Assembly (NCBI RefSeq): GCF_023349185.1
Contig: NZ_JAKIKY010000006.1
Coordinates: 62,001 to 126,000, forward strand
Direction: 5' to 3'
DNA length: 64,000 nt
DNA from: Shewanella aquimarina
GTDB taxonomy: Bacteria > Pseudomonadota > Gammaproteobacteria > Enterobacterales > Shewanellaceae
Shown here: positions 26,785 through 36,349 of the stretch, one piece after another
Layout of the letters: each line of letters starts with the position of its first letter
How positions within the stretch are numbered: the first letter of the stretch is position 1
Translations under genes and position numbers: made by a program
Notes under the pieces: model-generated
Told to the model about the DNA's origin: nothing
Databases searched by the model: none
What the model saw: the letters and a program-made list of their open reading frames with translations, nothing else

Positions 26785-26802
26785 ATTAGACCTTGGTCTA
26801 GT
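26785..26802. promoter_or_regulatory. Candidate CrbR operator: dyad ATTAGACC-TT-GGTCTAGT
   Basis: An imperfect 18-base palindrome lies 65 bases before the acs ATG and 97 bases before the kinase gene. The same ATTAGAC-N4-GTCTA pattern occurs as a perfect palindrome upstream of the response-regulator gene (40633-40650). Assignment to CrbR is inference from this pairing. Confidence 0.6.
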
Positions 26803-26830
26803 AAAAAAATATCCTTTATTTTTAGTCTGT

Positions 26831-26846
26831 TGTGATTATATTTGCA
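26831..26846 (+). promoter_or_regulatory. Possible CRP site between acs and the kinase gene
   Basis: TGTGA-N6-TTGCA has one good CRP half-site and one weak half-site. Acetate genes are commonly CRP-controlled, but the match alone is modest. Confidence 0.3.
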
Positions 26847-26898
26847 CGAGATTTAAGCTAGTATTTAGCGCAGAATAATTAAAAGAATTGGAATTGCT

Positions 26899-29800
26899 AT
26901 GAATCTGACTCTGGTTGTTGGCGTGATCGCCCTGTTGTACGTGTCGCTACTCTTCCTGTTGGCCTGGGGAGCAGAGCGCTGGTTTGGGCGGATCACCAAG
27001 AAGATTCAGACCTGGATTTATGGTTTAAGTTTAGCGGTTTACTGCTCCTCCTGGAGCTTTCTCGGCACTGTCGGCCAGTCGGCGCAGGATCTCTGGTCTT
27101 TCCTGCCCATCTTCGTCGGCCCCATACTCATCTTTACCTTTGGCTTCGGCCTGCTGCGTAAGATGGTGATCGTCTCCAAGGCGCAAAACATCACCTCGGT
27201 CGCCGACTTTATCGCCGCGCGTTATGGTAAGTCGCAGACCATCGCCGCCATCGTCACCCTTATCGCCCTGTTTGGCATCATGCCCTATATCGCCTTGCAG
27301 CTTAAGGCCATGGTGTTTAGCCTTAACCTGTTTCAGCCCGAAGACGCCCAATATGATGGCGCCTGGGTTTCCCTGATCGTCACCGCCATTTTGGCGATGT
27401 TTGCTATCTTATTCGGTACCCGTAAGCTCGACGCTACTGAGCACAACCCAGGCATGATGCTGGCGATCGCCTTCGAGTCATTGGTGAAACTGGCGGCCTT
27501 CCTCTTGGTGGGCTGCGTGATCAGTTTTGGCTTCTTCGACGGTTTTGGCGATATCTGGGCTCAGGCCAGTGAGCGTCAATTGATCAATAATCCCGAGCTG
27601 CGGCTGGAGAACCTGATGCCCCAGCTCTTGGTGGGTATGGCCGCATTTCTCTGTATGCCGCGCCAGTTCCACGTGATGATGGTGGAATGTAAGGACGAGC
27701 GCACCTTAGTTAAGGCCAAGTACCTGTTTCCGATTTACCTGCTGCTCTTTGGCATGTTTGTGGCGCCCTTGGCCCTGGCGGGCAAGCTGATGCTGGGGGA
27801 TAGCGTGGCCGCCGATACCTATGTGATTAATCTGCCGCTGGCGCTGGAGCAGCCCATGCTGGCGGTGATCGCCCTGTTAGGCACACTGTCGGCGGCCACC
27901 GGCATGGTGATTGTGGCCGTGGTCACCATCAGCGTCATGGTGAGTAACGAGTGGCTGGTGCCTTTGATGTTGCACTCGGGCAAGATCCGTCAGAAGAACT
28001 TCAGTCAGTTTTCGCAGTTTCTGCTCAATGCCCGCCGCATCGCCATCGTGTTGATCCTAGGGCTTGGGTACTTCAGTTACCTCTCTTTCATGAACAGCGA
28101 CTCGCTCTCCGCGCTAGGTATGCTCTCCTTCGGCGCCTTCGCCCAGCTTGCTCCTGCCTTGGTGGGGGGCATGTACTGGAAGCACGGCAATCGCGGTGGG
28201 GTCTATTTGGGGCTTATCGTCGGCTTCGGTCTCTGGTGTTACATATTGCTTCAGGGGATGAGCGACAGCCAGGGGGTATTTGGTGGGGAGCTGGCGCTAC
28301 TCGATAGTATCAACCCCAATATTCGCGACATACTCACCGCGCTCGTCGCCAACCTGGCGTGTTACGTACTGGGCTCTATCTGGTTTCGCGCCGGGGTCGC
28401 CGAGCGGATCCAGGCCAGTGCCTTCGTGACGCCGGGCGAACTGAAAAACACCAGTAACCGTAAGGCGTCGCCTATCTCTCAGCAGGATCTCTTGATCCTG
28501 GCCAGTCGCTTCGTGAGCCCCACACGAGCCTATGAGAGTTTCTCCCGTTTCTCCGATGAGGCGGTGCGCAGCGACAGCTGGCATAAGGTGGCCTCGCCCG
28601 AGCTGATCGCCCATACCGAGCATATGCTTGCCGGGGTGCTGGGGGGCTCAAGCGCCTCACTGGTGATGGACTCTGTGTTGCAGGGGCGCGACTTGGCACT
28701 CGATGAGGTGTTTAGCCTGGTGGATGAGGCCTCCTCTAAGATCATCTTGAGCCAGGACATGCTCAGGGGGGCGATCGAGCACGCCTATGAAGGGATGAGC
28801 GTGGTGGATAAAGAGCTGAACCTGGTGGCTTGGAACTACAAGTATGTGGAGCTCTATGATTACCCTGAAGATTTTCTGCAGGCGGGCATGCCCATCGCCG
28901 ATGTGGTGCGCTTTAACGCAGAGCGTGGCTATTGCGGTCCTGGGGATGTGGAGGAGCAGGTGGCCAAGCGGGTGCAGCATATGCGTAATGGCACGCCTCA
29001 TGTTTCTGAGCGTGAGCGCCAGGATGGCAAGGTGATCAAGATACAGGGGAACCCCATGCCCAGTGGCGGTTTCGTGATGACCTTTACCGACATTACTCAG
29101 TATCGCGAGCAGGCTAAGGCGCTGCAGGAGGTCAACGAAACCCTGGAGGCCAGGGTGAAGGAGCGTACCTATGAGCTGGCGCTGCTCAACAGCCAACTGC
29201 TGGAGGCCAAGGCCCAGGAGGAGAATGCCAATGCCTCTAAGAGCCGTTTCCTGGCGGCCGTCGGTCATGACTTGATGCAGCCGCTAAATGCCGCCCGTCT
29301 GTTTACCGCGTCACTGGCGCAATATCCAAACTTGGATCAGGAGGGGCGTACCACGCTGTCTCATGTTAACAGCTCACTCAAGATCGCCGGCGAGCTATTA
29401 ACGGATCTCCTGGATATCTCTAAGCTGGATTCTGGCATGGTCGAGGTTAACCGACGCGACTTTCCGGTGGCCGAGCTACTGGATGGCCTGGCGGTGGAAT
29501 TCGATGCCATGGCCAAGGACTATGGCATCAAGTTTTCCATGGTGGCCAGCTCCAGCATCATCAGCTCAGATCTCAGCCTGCTCAGGCGGGTACTGCAAAA
29601 CTTCCTGACCAATGCCTATCGTTATGCCAAGGGCAATCGTGTGTTGCTGGGCTGCCGTCATCACGCTGGGGCACTGGAGATCCAGGTGATCGACACAGGT
29701 TGTGGTATCGATGAGCAGGAGCTAGGGGAAATTTTTAAGGAGTTTAAGCGTCTGGAGAATCCAGAGAGTAAGAGCGTTAGCGGATTAGGGCTGGGGCTTG

Positions 29801-30321
29801 CCATCGCCGATCGTATCGCAAGGGTGCTGGCTCATGAGATTAGAGTGGTCTCCAAGCTAGGCATGGGCTCCATGTTTTCCATTACCGTGCCATTAGGCGA
29901 AAAGGCCAAGGTGGCACTGCCTAAGAAGGCCAACCCTGTCATGCAACCACTTGCCGGTGTGAAGGTGCTCTGTATCGATAATGAAGAGGCGATTCTGGCG
30001 GGGCTCGAGAGCCTGCTCAGTCGCTGGCAGTGCGAGGTGATCTGCGCCAGCGACCTGGCCGATGCGCGCATCAAGCTAGGGTTAAAAGGGGTTGCGCCAG
30101 ATATCGTATTGGCGGATTACCATCTGGATCATGGCCAGAACGGTGTCGATGCCATGGATGGGATCCGCGCCCTGTATGGCGCCCACCTGCCGGGGATCCT
30201 GATCACCGCCAATACCCGTAAAGATCTGGTGGAAGATGTGCAGCAGCGCGGTTATCACTACATGGCCAAGATGGTCAAACCCGCGGCGCTAAGGGCGTTG
30301 ATATCCAGTTTGGTAAAATAG
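26899..30321 (+). CDS. crbS: SLC5-type transporter/hybrid histidine kinase (CrbS-like)
   Basis: A 1140-residue inner-membrane protein with four parts. Residues 1 to about 500 form a sodium/solute symporter (SLC5/PutP) domain with about thirteen spans. A linker that I take to be the STAC region follows, then a PAS-like domain (about 620-730), a histidine kinase core with His790 in AVGHDLMQPLNAARLF and ATP-binding DTGCGIDEQELGEIF and GLGLGLAIADR, and a receiver (about 1015-1140) with phospho-acceptor Asp1073 in VLADYHLD. In Vibrio cholerae and pseudomonads this architecture, CrbS, controls acs through the LuxR-type regulator CrbR. Divergence from acs supports the same role. Whether it still transports a ligand is unknown. 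Confidence 0.88.
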   Translation: MNLTLVVGVIALLYVSLLFLLAWGAERWFGRITKKIQTWIYGLSLAVYCSSWSFLGTVGQSAQDLWSFLPIFVGPILIFTFGFGLLRKMVIVSKAQNITSVADFIAARYGKSQTIAAIVTLIALFGIMPYIALQLKAMVFSLNLFQPEDAQYDGAWVSLIVTAILAMFAILFGTRKLDATEHNPGMMLAIAFESLVKLAAFLLVGCVISFGFFDGFGDIWAQASERQLINNPELRLENLMPQLLVGMAAFLCMPRQFHVMMVECKDERTLVKAKYLFPIYLLLFGMFVAPLALAGKLMLGDSVAADTYVINLPLALEQPMLAVIALLGTLSAATGMVIVAVVTISVMVSNEWLVPLMLHSGKIRQKNFSQFSQFLLNARRIAIVLILGLGYFSYLSFMNSDSLSALGMLSFGAFAQLAPALVGGMYWKHGNRGGVYLGLIVGFGLWCYILLQGMSDSQGVFGGELALLDSINPNIRDILTALVANLACYVLGSIWFRAGVAERIQASAFVTPGELKNTSNRKASPISQQDLLILASRFVSPTRAYESFSRFSDEAVRSDSWHKVASPELIAHTEHMLAGVLGGSSASLVMDSVLQGRDLALDEVFSLVDEASSKIILSQDMLRGAIEHAYEGMSVVDKELNLVAWNYKYVELYDYPEDFLQAGMPIADVVRFNAERGYCGPGDVEEQVAKRVQHMRNGTPHVSERERQDGKVIKIQGNPMPSGGFVMTFTDITQYREQAKALQEVNETLEARVKERTYELALLNSQLLEAKAQEENANASKSRFLAAVGHDLMQPLNAARLFTASLAQYPNLDQEGRTTLSHVNSSLKIAGELLTDLLDISKLDSGMVEVNRRDFPVAELLDGLAVEFDAMAKDYGIKFSMVASSSIISSDLSLLRRVLQNFLTNAYRYAKGNRVLLGCRHHAGALEIQVIDTGCGIDEQELGEIFKEFKRLENPESKSVSGLGLGLAIADRIARVLAHEIRVVSKLGMGSMFSITVPLGEKAKVALPKKANPVMQPLAGVKVLCIDNEEAILAGLESLLSRWQCEVICASDLADARIKLGLKGVAPDIVLADYHLDHGQNGVDAMDGIRALYGAHLPGILITANTRKDLVEDVQQRGYHYMAKMVKPAALRALISSLVK

Positions 30322-30369
30322 TGAATTTATAAAGTAATAGTGCTTTAAAGCGTAAACAAGGAGTGAAGA

Positions 30370-30981
30370 TTGGGGTCGGTTAAATATTTAGAACAACAGG
30401 TGACGCCGAGTAAGATAGTCTGTGTCGGACGAAACTATGCCGAGCATATTCAGGAGCTTAATAATGAGGCGCCCGAAGAGATGGTGCTGTTTTTTAAGCC
30501 TAATTCGGCCATCTCGGAGACGCTACTCAGTAGCCATCAGGAGCCGCTGCACTATGAGGCTGAGCTCTGTTTCATGGTAAAGGCGGGGCGGTTTGAGGCG
30601 GTTGGTGTCGGGCTGGATCTCACCAAGCGCCAGTTACAGAGTCGGCTCAAGGGTAAGGGGCTGCCCTGGGAGCGGGCCAAGTCCTTCGATGGTGCCGCTC
30701 TCTTTAGTGAGTTTGTGCCTTTTGACGGGGATCTGGATTCGCTGTCTTTTAATTTGATCGTCGACGCCGAGGTGCGTCAGCAGGGGGATGTGGCATTGAT
30801 GCTCAATCGTCCAGAGGCCATGTTAGTCGAGATCGCGAGTTTCATGACCCTTGAAGAGGGTGATATTGTGATGACGGGCACGCCTAAGGGGGTGGGCCAG
30901 ATCGCAGCGGGTGAGCAGTTCACCCTCTCGCTTTATCAAAAGGGACAACTGCTCGTCAGTCGGAGCTGGATTGCAGAATAA
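30370..30981 (+). CDS. Fumarylacetoacetate hydrolase family enzyme
   Basis: This 203-residue cytoplasmic protein has the FAH C-terminal-domain fold: IVCVGRNYAEHI at the start, the metal ligands in HYEAEL, KSFDGAA and the TGTPKGVGQI loop. Family members hydrolyse or isomerise acylpyruvates and oxaloacetate-like compounds; the substrate here is unknown. The start is a TTG at 30370 with AAGGAG six bases upstream, which I consider decisive because no ATG or GTG fits. It follows the kinase gene after 48 bases and could be read through from it. Confidence 0.85.
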   Translation: MGSVKYLEQQVTPSKIVCVGRNYAEHIQELNNEAPEEMVLFFKPNSAISETLLSSHQEPLHYEAELCFMVKAGRFEAVGVGLDLTKRQLQSRLKGKGLPWERAKSFDGAALFSEFVPFDGDLDSLSFNLIVDAEVRQQGDVALMLNRPEAMLVEIASFMTLEEGDIVMTGTPKGVGQIAAGEQFTLSLYQKGQLLVSRSWIAE

Positions 30982-31100
30982 AGCTCGCCCATTTACGCAA
31001 AGTGAATACGCTAAGGGCCCTCTCAAAATTACGCTAGGGGCTCACGCTAAGGGCACTCAAGCTCATGTAAAGCCCTCTACAGGCGTGTAAAACTCTTTCT

Positions 31101-31120
31101 GGCGCCGCGAACTGCGGCGC
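31101..31120 (+). terminator. Possible terminator or hairpin after the FAH-family gene
   Basis: GCGCCGC / GCGGCGC stem followed by a T-rich but not continuous tail. A weak intrinsic terminator is possible. Confidence 0.45.
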
Positions 31121-31136
31121 TTGTCTGCTTTCCTAT

Positions 31137-31211
31137 TTACATACATAGCAGTTACATAAATAGCTGTTACATCAATAGCGATTACATAGATAGCTATTAC
31201 ATTGAGAACCA
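31137..31211. repeat. Tandem repeat, 15-base unit, about five copies
   Basis: TTACATAxATAGCxG-type units recur with an exact 15-base period starting at 31137, 31152, 31167, 31182 and 31197. A minus-strand open frame through it encodes a VxAIY repeat, but has no ribosome site or recognisable domain, so I do not call it a gene. The 435-base gap 30982-31416 holds nothing else except the hairpin above and the leader of the next gene. Confidence 0.85.
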
Positions 31212-31416
31212 TTTCATAAACGCCGGTTTTTAGTATCGGTTTCTCGTTTTCTTTTTGTCCTTCCTCGTTTATTCGTTTTTGTTTCGACTGCGCGGCTTGT
31301 GAACTAGTTGACCTGAATCTGCACCCAGGTATACTCAAATATCAAACGTGTTGTAAAAAATATAAAACAAAGCCGCATTATGGCGGCGCAACCTAACGAT
31401 TATTAAGGAAAGTCGG

Positions 31417-32706
31417 ATGTCACTCGCTCGCTGTCACTCTTATTACAATGCCACTATCAAGCAAGAGACCCATTACCCAGCTCTCGAGGGGGAGCTGGAT
31501 GTCGATGTGGTGATCATCGGCGCCGGTTTTACCGGGGTTGCGACAGCCCTCGAGCTCGCCGAGCGTGGTGTCAAGGTGGCCGTTGTGGAGGCAAATAAGG
31601 TGGGCTGGGGGGCAACCGGTCGTAACGGCGGTCAGGTGACCGGCAGCCTCTCGGGCGATAACGCCATGGTAAAACAGCTACGCAACCGTATCGGCCATGA
31701 GGCGGAGGAGTTTGTCTGGAACCTACGCTGGCGCGGTCATGAGATCATCAAGAAACGGGTCGCTAAATATGAGATAGATTGCGACCTTAAATTTGGCCAT
31801 CTGCACACAGCCTATAAGCCCGCCCATATGGGGGAGATGCAGGCCACCTACGAAGAGGGGCTGAGACGGGGTATGGGTGATGAGCTGACCCTGCTGGGGA
31901 AGGCCGATCTTCCCGATTATCTCGACACGCCGCTCTATCACGGTGGATTACTCAATCGGCGCAACATGCACCTGCATTCGGTGAATCTGTGTATCGGTGA
32001 GGCGAGGGCGGCCGAGGCCAACGGTGCCTTGATCTTCGAGGGCTCGAAGGTGCTGGATATTCGCGACGATAAGCGAGTCACTGTCACCACAGACAAGGGG
32101 CGAATCACCGCTAGCTGCGCCGTGCTGGCGGGTAATGCCTACCATAGATTGGCGCGCAATAAGTTAAAAGGCATGCTGTTTCCTGCATCGCTGGGTAACT
32201 GCGCCACCGTAAGGCTCGACCCACAAGTCGCTAAACAGCTGAACCCCCATGACCTGGCCGTTTACGATAGTCGTTTCGTGCTCGACTATTACCGCATGAC
32301 TGCCGATAACCGCCTGATGTTTGGCGGCGGCACCAACTATTCGGGACGGGATTCTAAAGATGTGGCCGCCGAGCTGCGCCCGGCCATAGAGCGCACCTTT
32401 CCCCGTCTCAAGGGAGTCGAAATCGAGTTCGACTGGACAGGCATGGCCGGCATAGTGGTTAACCGTATCCCCCAGCTTGGCAAGGTGTCTGAGCACCTAT
32501 TCTATTGTCAGGGCTACTCAGGTCACGGGGTCGCCACCTCGCACATCATGGGCGAGATCATGAGTCAGGCGGTGCAGGGACAACTAGAGGAGTTCGACCT
32601 CTTTGCCCAGATGAAACAGGTAAGACTGCCGGTGGGCGATTGGCTCGGTAATCAGGGCATGGCGCTGGGGATGCTTTACTACCGTATGATGGAGCATTTT
32701 CGCTAG
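31417..32706 (+). CDS. FAD-dependent amine/amino-acid oxidase, PuuB-like
   Basis: The 429-residue protein is a DAO-type flavoprotein. The N-terminal dinucleotide fold DVVIIGAGFTGVATAL binds FAD and GWGATGRNGGQVTG is the second FAD contact typical of the gamma-glutamylputrescine oxidase group. The C-terminal GYSGHGVATSHIMGE completes the flavin site. PuuB in E. coli oxidises gamma-glutamylputrescine in putrescine breakdown, but no other puu gene is next to this one, so substrate is inferred from family only. AAGGA precedes the ATG. It appears monocistronic. Confidence 0.85.
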   Translation: MSLARCHSYYNATIKQETHYPALEGELDVDVVIIGAGFTGVATALELAERGVKVAVVEANKVGWGATGRNGGQVTGSLSGDNAMVKQLRNRIGHEAEEFVWNLRWRGHEIIKKRVAKYEIDCDLKFGHLHTAYKPAHMGEMQATYEEGLRRGMGDELTLLGKADLPDYLDTPLYHGGLLNRRNMHLHSVNLCIGEARAAEANGALIFEGSKVLDIRDDKRVTVTTDKGRITASCAVLAGNAYHRLARNKLKGMLFPASLGNCATVRLDPQVAKQLNPHDLAVYDSRFVLDYYRMTADNRLMFGGGTNYSGRDSKDVAAELRPAIERTFPRLKGVEIEFDWTGMAGIVVNRIPQLGKVSEHLFYCQGYSGHGVATSHIMGEIMSQAVQGQLEEFDLFAQMKQVRLPVGDWLGNQGMALGMLYYRMMEHFR

Positions 32707-32869
32707 TTAACATCAGGTGTAAAGCTCACCAAACGGGTGGTAAAACGTAAATTATCAACTCTTTGCAGTATTTTGTGAGGTGGATGCTGACCGGTGCCAT
32801 GATGGCGTGCTACATTTATGAACAAGGCATAAATTTGATCCATTTATCTGCTCAAGTAAAGGGGGCCTT

Positions 32870-33115
32870 ATGCTAGGTGAAAACCACTCGCTCATTAACG
32901 ATTTTCCAGATTATCAAGACCTGATTCTCAAACTCACCGAATCCGACGATGGATTCGCGCAAGACAACAAGAAGTACAGTGCGTTAGACAAAGAGATCCG
33001 AACCTTAGAGCTTAACGATGCGCCTATCGATGATAGCGCCATGCATCAGCTTAAGCACGATAGAGCCGAGTTGAAAGATGCCCTCTATCAACGCCTGCTC
33101 GACGCCAGCACCTGA
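32870..33115 (+). CDS. ydcH: YdcH family small protein (DUF465)
   Basis: An 81-residue, highly charged helical protein matching the DUF465/YdcH pattern: NDFPDYQDLILKL near the start, then a Lys-x-Tyr-rich stretch (DNKKYSALDKEIRTLEL) and a C-terminal helix LKHDRAELKDALYQRLL. Members are about 70-80 residues. Function is unknown. The gene is alone, with a terminator-like hairpin downstream. Confidence 0.85.
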   Translation: MLGENHSLINDFPDYQDLILKLTESDDGFAQDNKKYSALDKEIRTLELNDAPIDDSAMHQLKHDRAELKDALYQRLLDAST

Positions 33116-33198
33116 TCGCCGCCTAGACGTTAGCTTTAGATGTTAACTTAAGACGTTAACTACGCTAAGTTAGTTCAATTAAGTGCTGTAACAAGCTA

Positions 33199-33233
33199 AA
33201 CGCACCTTCATATCAGATGGAGGGGCGTTTTTT
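33199..33233 (+). terminator. Terminator after ydcH
   Basis: AACGC, CCT and CAT pair with ATG, AGG and GCGTT around a small loop, followed by TTTTTT. Confidence 0.65.
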
Positions 33234-33255
33234 ATGGTCTCAAGAAAGTGCAGGT

Positions 33256-34125
33256 TCAGGGCAGGGTGCGGCCGAGAAACTCCACCATCAATTTTACCTT
33301 GGGCGAGAGGTGACGGTTTTGTGGATAGAGTGCCCAGACACCTTCATTAGGTTCCTGATAAGCGTTGAGCACAGACACCAGGTGCCCGGTTTTAAGATCC
33401 TGACCGATATAATAGTTGGGCAGCTGCACCAGCCCCAGCCCCTTAAGCGCCGCGTCTCTCAGACCGTGGCCGGTATTGCACCTGAGATTGCCCTTTATCT
33501 TTAGCTGACGCTCGCGGCCCTGCTCGATGAAACGCCAGTAGTCATGGTTGCCGATAAGGCAATTATGCTGGCTGAGTTCGGACAGGCTATGGGGCTCACC
33601 GAAGCGCTTGAGATAATCGGGTGATGCGCAGACATAATTGATGCGCTGGCTGACGCGTTTGGCGATCAGGCTGGAATCGGCCAACTTGCCGATGCGAATG
33701 GCCAGATCTATACCCGCATCCACCAGCCTCACCTGACGGTTGGTGAGGGTGATATCGACCTCGACGTTGGGGTAGGCGAGCAGGAAGTCGTTAACGATAG
33801 GCATAATGTACTTCTCGCCATAGGCCACGGGCGCCGTCATCCTCAGTACCCCCTGAGGTAAGCCCCTTAGGCTACTCAAGGCGCGCTCTGCCTCTTCCAA
33901 GCCATCGAGTACTTGACGACAGTGTCGGTAGTAGAGGTGACCCTCTTCTGTCAGAGAGACCTTACGTGTGGTGCGATACAGCAGCTTGGTATCTAGCCTT
34001 TGTTCCAGCGCGCCTACCTGGCGACTCACCTGGGCGGTGGAGATCCCTAAGCGCTTGCTAGCCTGAGTAAAACTCTCGGTCTCCGCCACCGCGACAAACT
34101 CGCTTACCCCTTCCCACTCATGCAT
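33256..34125 (-). CDS. LysR-family transcriptional regulator
   Basis: The 289-residue protein has the LysR layout: an N-terminal winged helix-turn-helix (about residues 14-42, FTQASKRLGISTAQVS), a linker helix and a periplasmic-binding-type effector domain from about residue 90. It is divergent from the formaldehyde dehydrogenase gene with a 197-base AT-rich region between, the usual LysR arrangement, so it probably controls frmA and frmB. E. coli uses FrmR, an unrelated repressor, for this job. The effector is unknown. Confidence 0.9.
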   Translation of the reverse strand: MHEWEGVSEFVAVAETESFTQASKRLGISTAQVSRQVGALEQRLDTKLLYRTTRKVSLTEEGHLYYRHCRQVLDGLEEAERALSSLRGLPQGVLRMTAPVAYGEKYIMPIVNDFLLAYPNVEVDITLTNRQVRLVDAGIDLAIRIGKLADSSLIAKRVSQRINYVCASPDYLKRFGEPHSLSELSQHNCLIGNHDYWRFIEQGRERQLKIKGNLRCNTGHGLRDAALKGLGLVQLPNYYIGQDLKTGHLVSVLNAYQEPNEGVWALYPQNRHLSPKVKLMVEFLGRTLP

Positions 34126-34274
34126 GCTTAAAACCCATTATTACGATATGGTAAAAATCATTTGTAAAAAATGGAGATTATCATCTTGTGTGAAATAAAT
34201 AAAATGGACTCAAGTAATCAAATCCACTGACGCCGATGCGGGCAAGACAAGCCTGTGCACAGCGTCTACATTGA

Positions 34275-35453
<1,179 letters not shown>

Positions 35454-35470
35454 CATTAGTTGGTTTAGAC

Positions 35471-35498
35471 AGGGCACAGACGCTAGCGTCTGTGCCCT
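35471..35498. other. 28-base perfect palindrome between frmA and frmB
   Basis: Fourteen-base arms AGGGCACAGACGCT and AGCGTCTGTGCCCT meet without a spacer, 18 bases after the frmA stop and 14 bases before the frmB start. As RNA it would form a very stable hairpin. Only three T residues follow, so it looks more like an intercistronic stabiliser or partial terminator than a full terminator. Confidence 0.8.
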
Positions 35499-35512
35499 TT
35501 AGGGATGAGAGT

Positions 35513-36349
35513 ATGACCATAGAAAATATCAGCAGCAACAAGTGTTTCGGTGGTTGGCATAAACAGTATCAGCACCAGTCTGGCGTACTAAATTGCGCCA
35601 TGCGCTTTGCTATCTATCTGCCGCCGCAGGCCAGCGAACAGAAGGTGCCTGTGCTTTACTGGCTGTCGGGACTGACCTGCACGGATGAAAATTTCATGCA
35701 AAAAGCCGGCGCCATGCGTATTGCGGCGGAGCTTGGTATGGCGATTGTCGCACCCGATACCAGCCCGAGAGGGATGGAAGTGGCCGATGATGCCAGCTAT
35801 GATCTGGGCCAAGGCGCCGGATTTTATCTCAATGCGACGCAAGTACCCTGGCAGGCTCATTATCAGATGTACGATTATGTGGTGAAGGAGTTGCCCGAGC
35901 TTATCGAAGCACATTTTCCTGTGACTCAGGCGCGAGCGCTAGCGGGCCACTCCATGGGTGGCCATGGTGCCCTGACCATAGGCCTTAAGCATCCAGAACG
36001 TTACACGTCTATCTCGGCCTTTAGCCCCATCGTTAACCCCATTAACTGTCCATGGGGGCAGAAGGCCTTTAGTCAGTACTTAGGTAAGAACCGTGACGAA
36101 TGGTCGGCCTATGACGCCTGTGAGTTGATGAAGCAAGCCAGTTGCGATCTGCCGATCTTTATCGATCAAGGTAGCAGTGACAATTTCCTCGAGGAGCAGT
36201 TAAGGCCCGAAGCCTTGGTTGCGGTGGCTAAGGAGAAGGCGTATCCCCTGATCCTGCGCATGCAGGAGGGCTATGATCATAGCTATTACTTTATCGCCAG
36301 CTTTATCGAAGACCACCTCAGATTTCATGCCAAGTATTTCCAAGGTTAA
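35513..36349 (+). CDS. frmB: S-formylglutathione hydrolase
   Basis: This esterase hydrolyses S-formylglutathione to formate and glutathione. ATG 35513 gives 278 residues (277 in E. coli FrmB), starting TIENISSNKCFGGWHKQY. The nucleophile is the Ser in GHSMGGHGA, with DQGSSDNFL for the Asp and YDHSYYFI for the His. The gene follows frmA and the palindrome. Its stop codon overlaps that of the convergent transporter gene by a few bases. Confidence 0.95.
   Translation: MTIENISSNKCFGGWHKQYQHQSGVLNCAMRFAIYLPPQASEQKVPVLYWLSGLTCTDENFMQKAGAMRIAAELGMAIVAPDTSPRGMEVADDASYDLGQGAGFYLNATQVPWQAHYQMYDYVVKELPELIEAHFPVTQARALAGHSMGGHGALTIGLKHPERYTSISAFSPIVNPINCPWGQKAFSQYLGKNRDEWSAYDACELMKQASCDLPIFIDQGSSDNFLEEQLRPEALVAVAKEKAYPLILRMQEGYDHSYYFIASFIEDHLRFHAKYFQG

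Noticed and set aside
28657..29268. 203-codon minus-strand open frame inside the CrbS-like gene
   Set aside because: It is antisense to PAS and kinase domains and has no independent support.
31063..31338. 91-codon minus-strand open frame with a VxAIY repeat
   Set aside because: It is produced by the 15-base tandem repeat, lacks a ribosome site and has no family resemblance.
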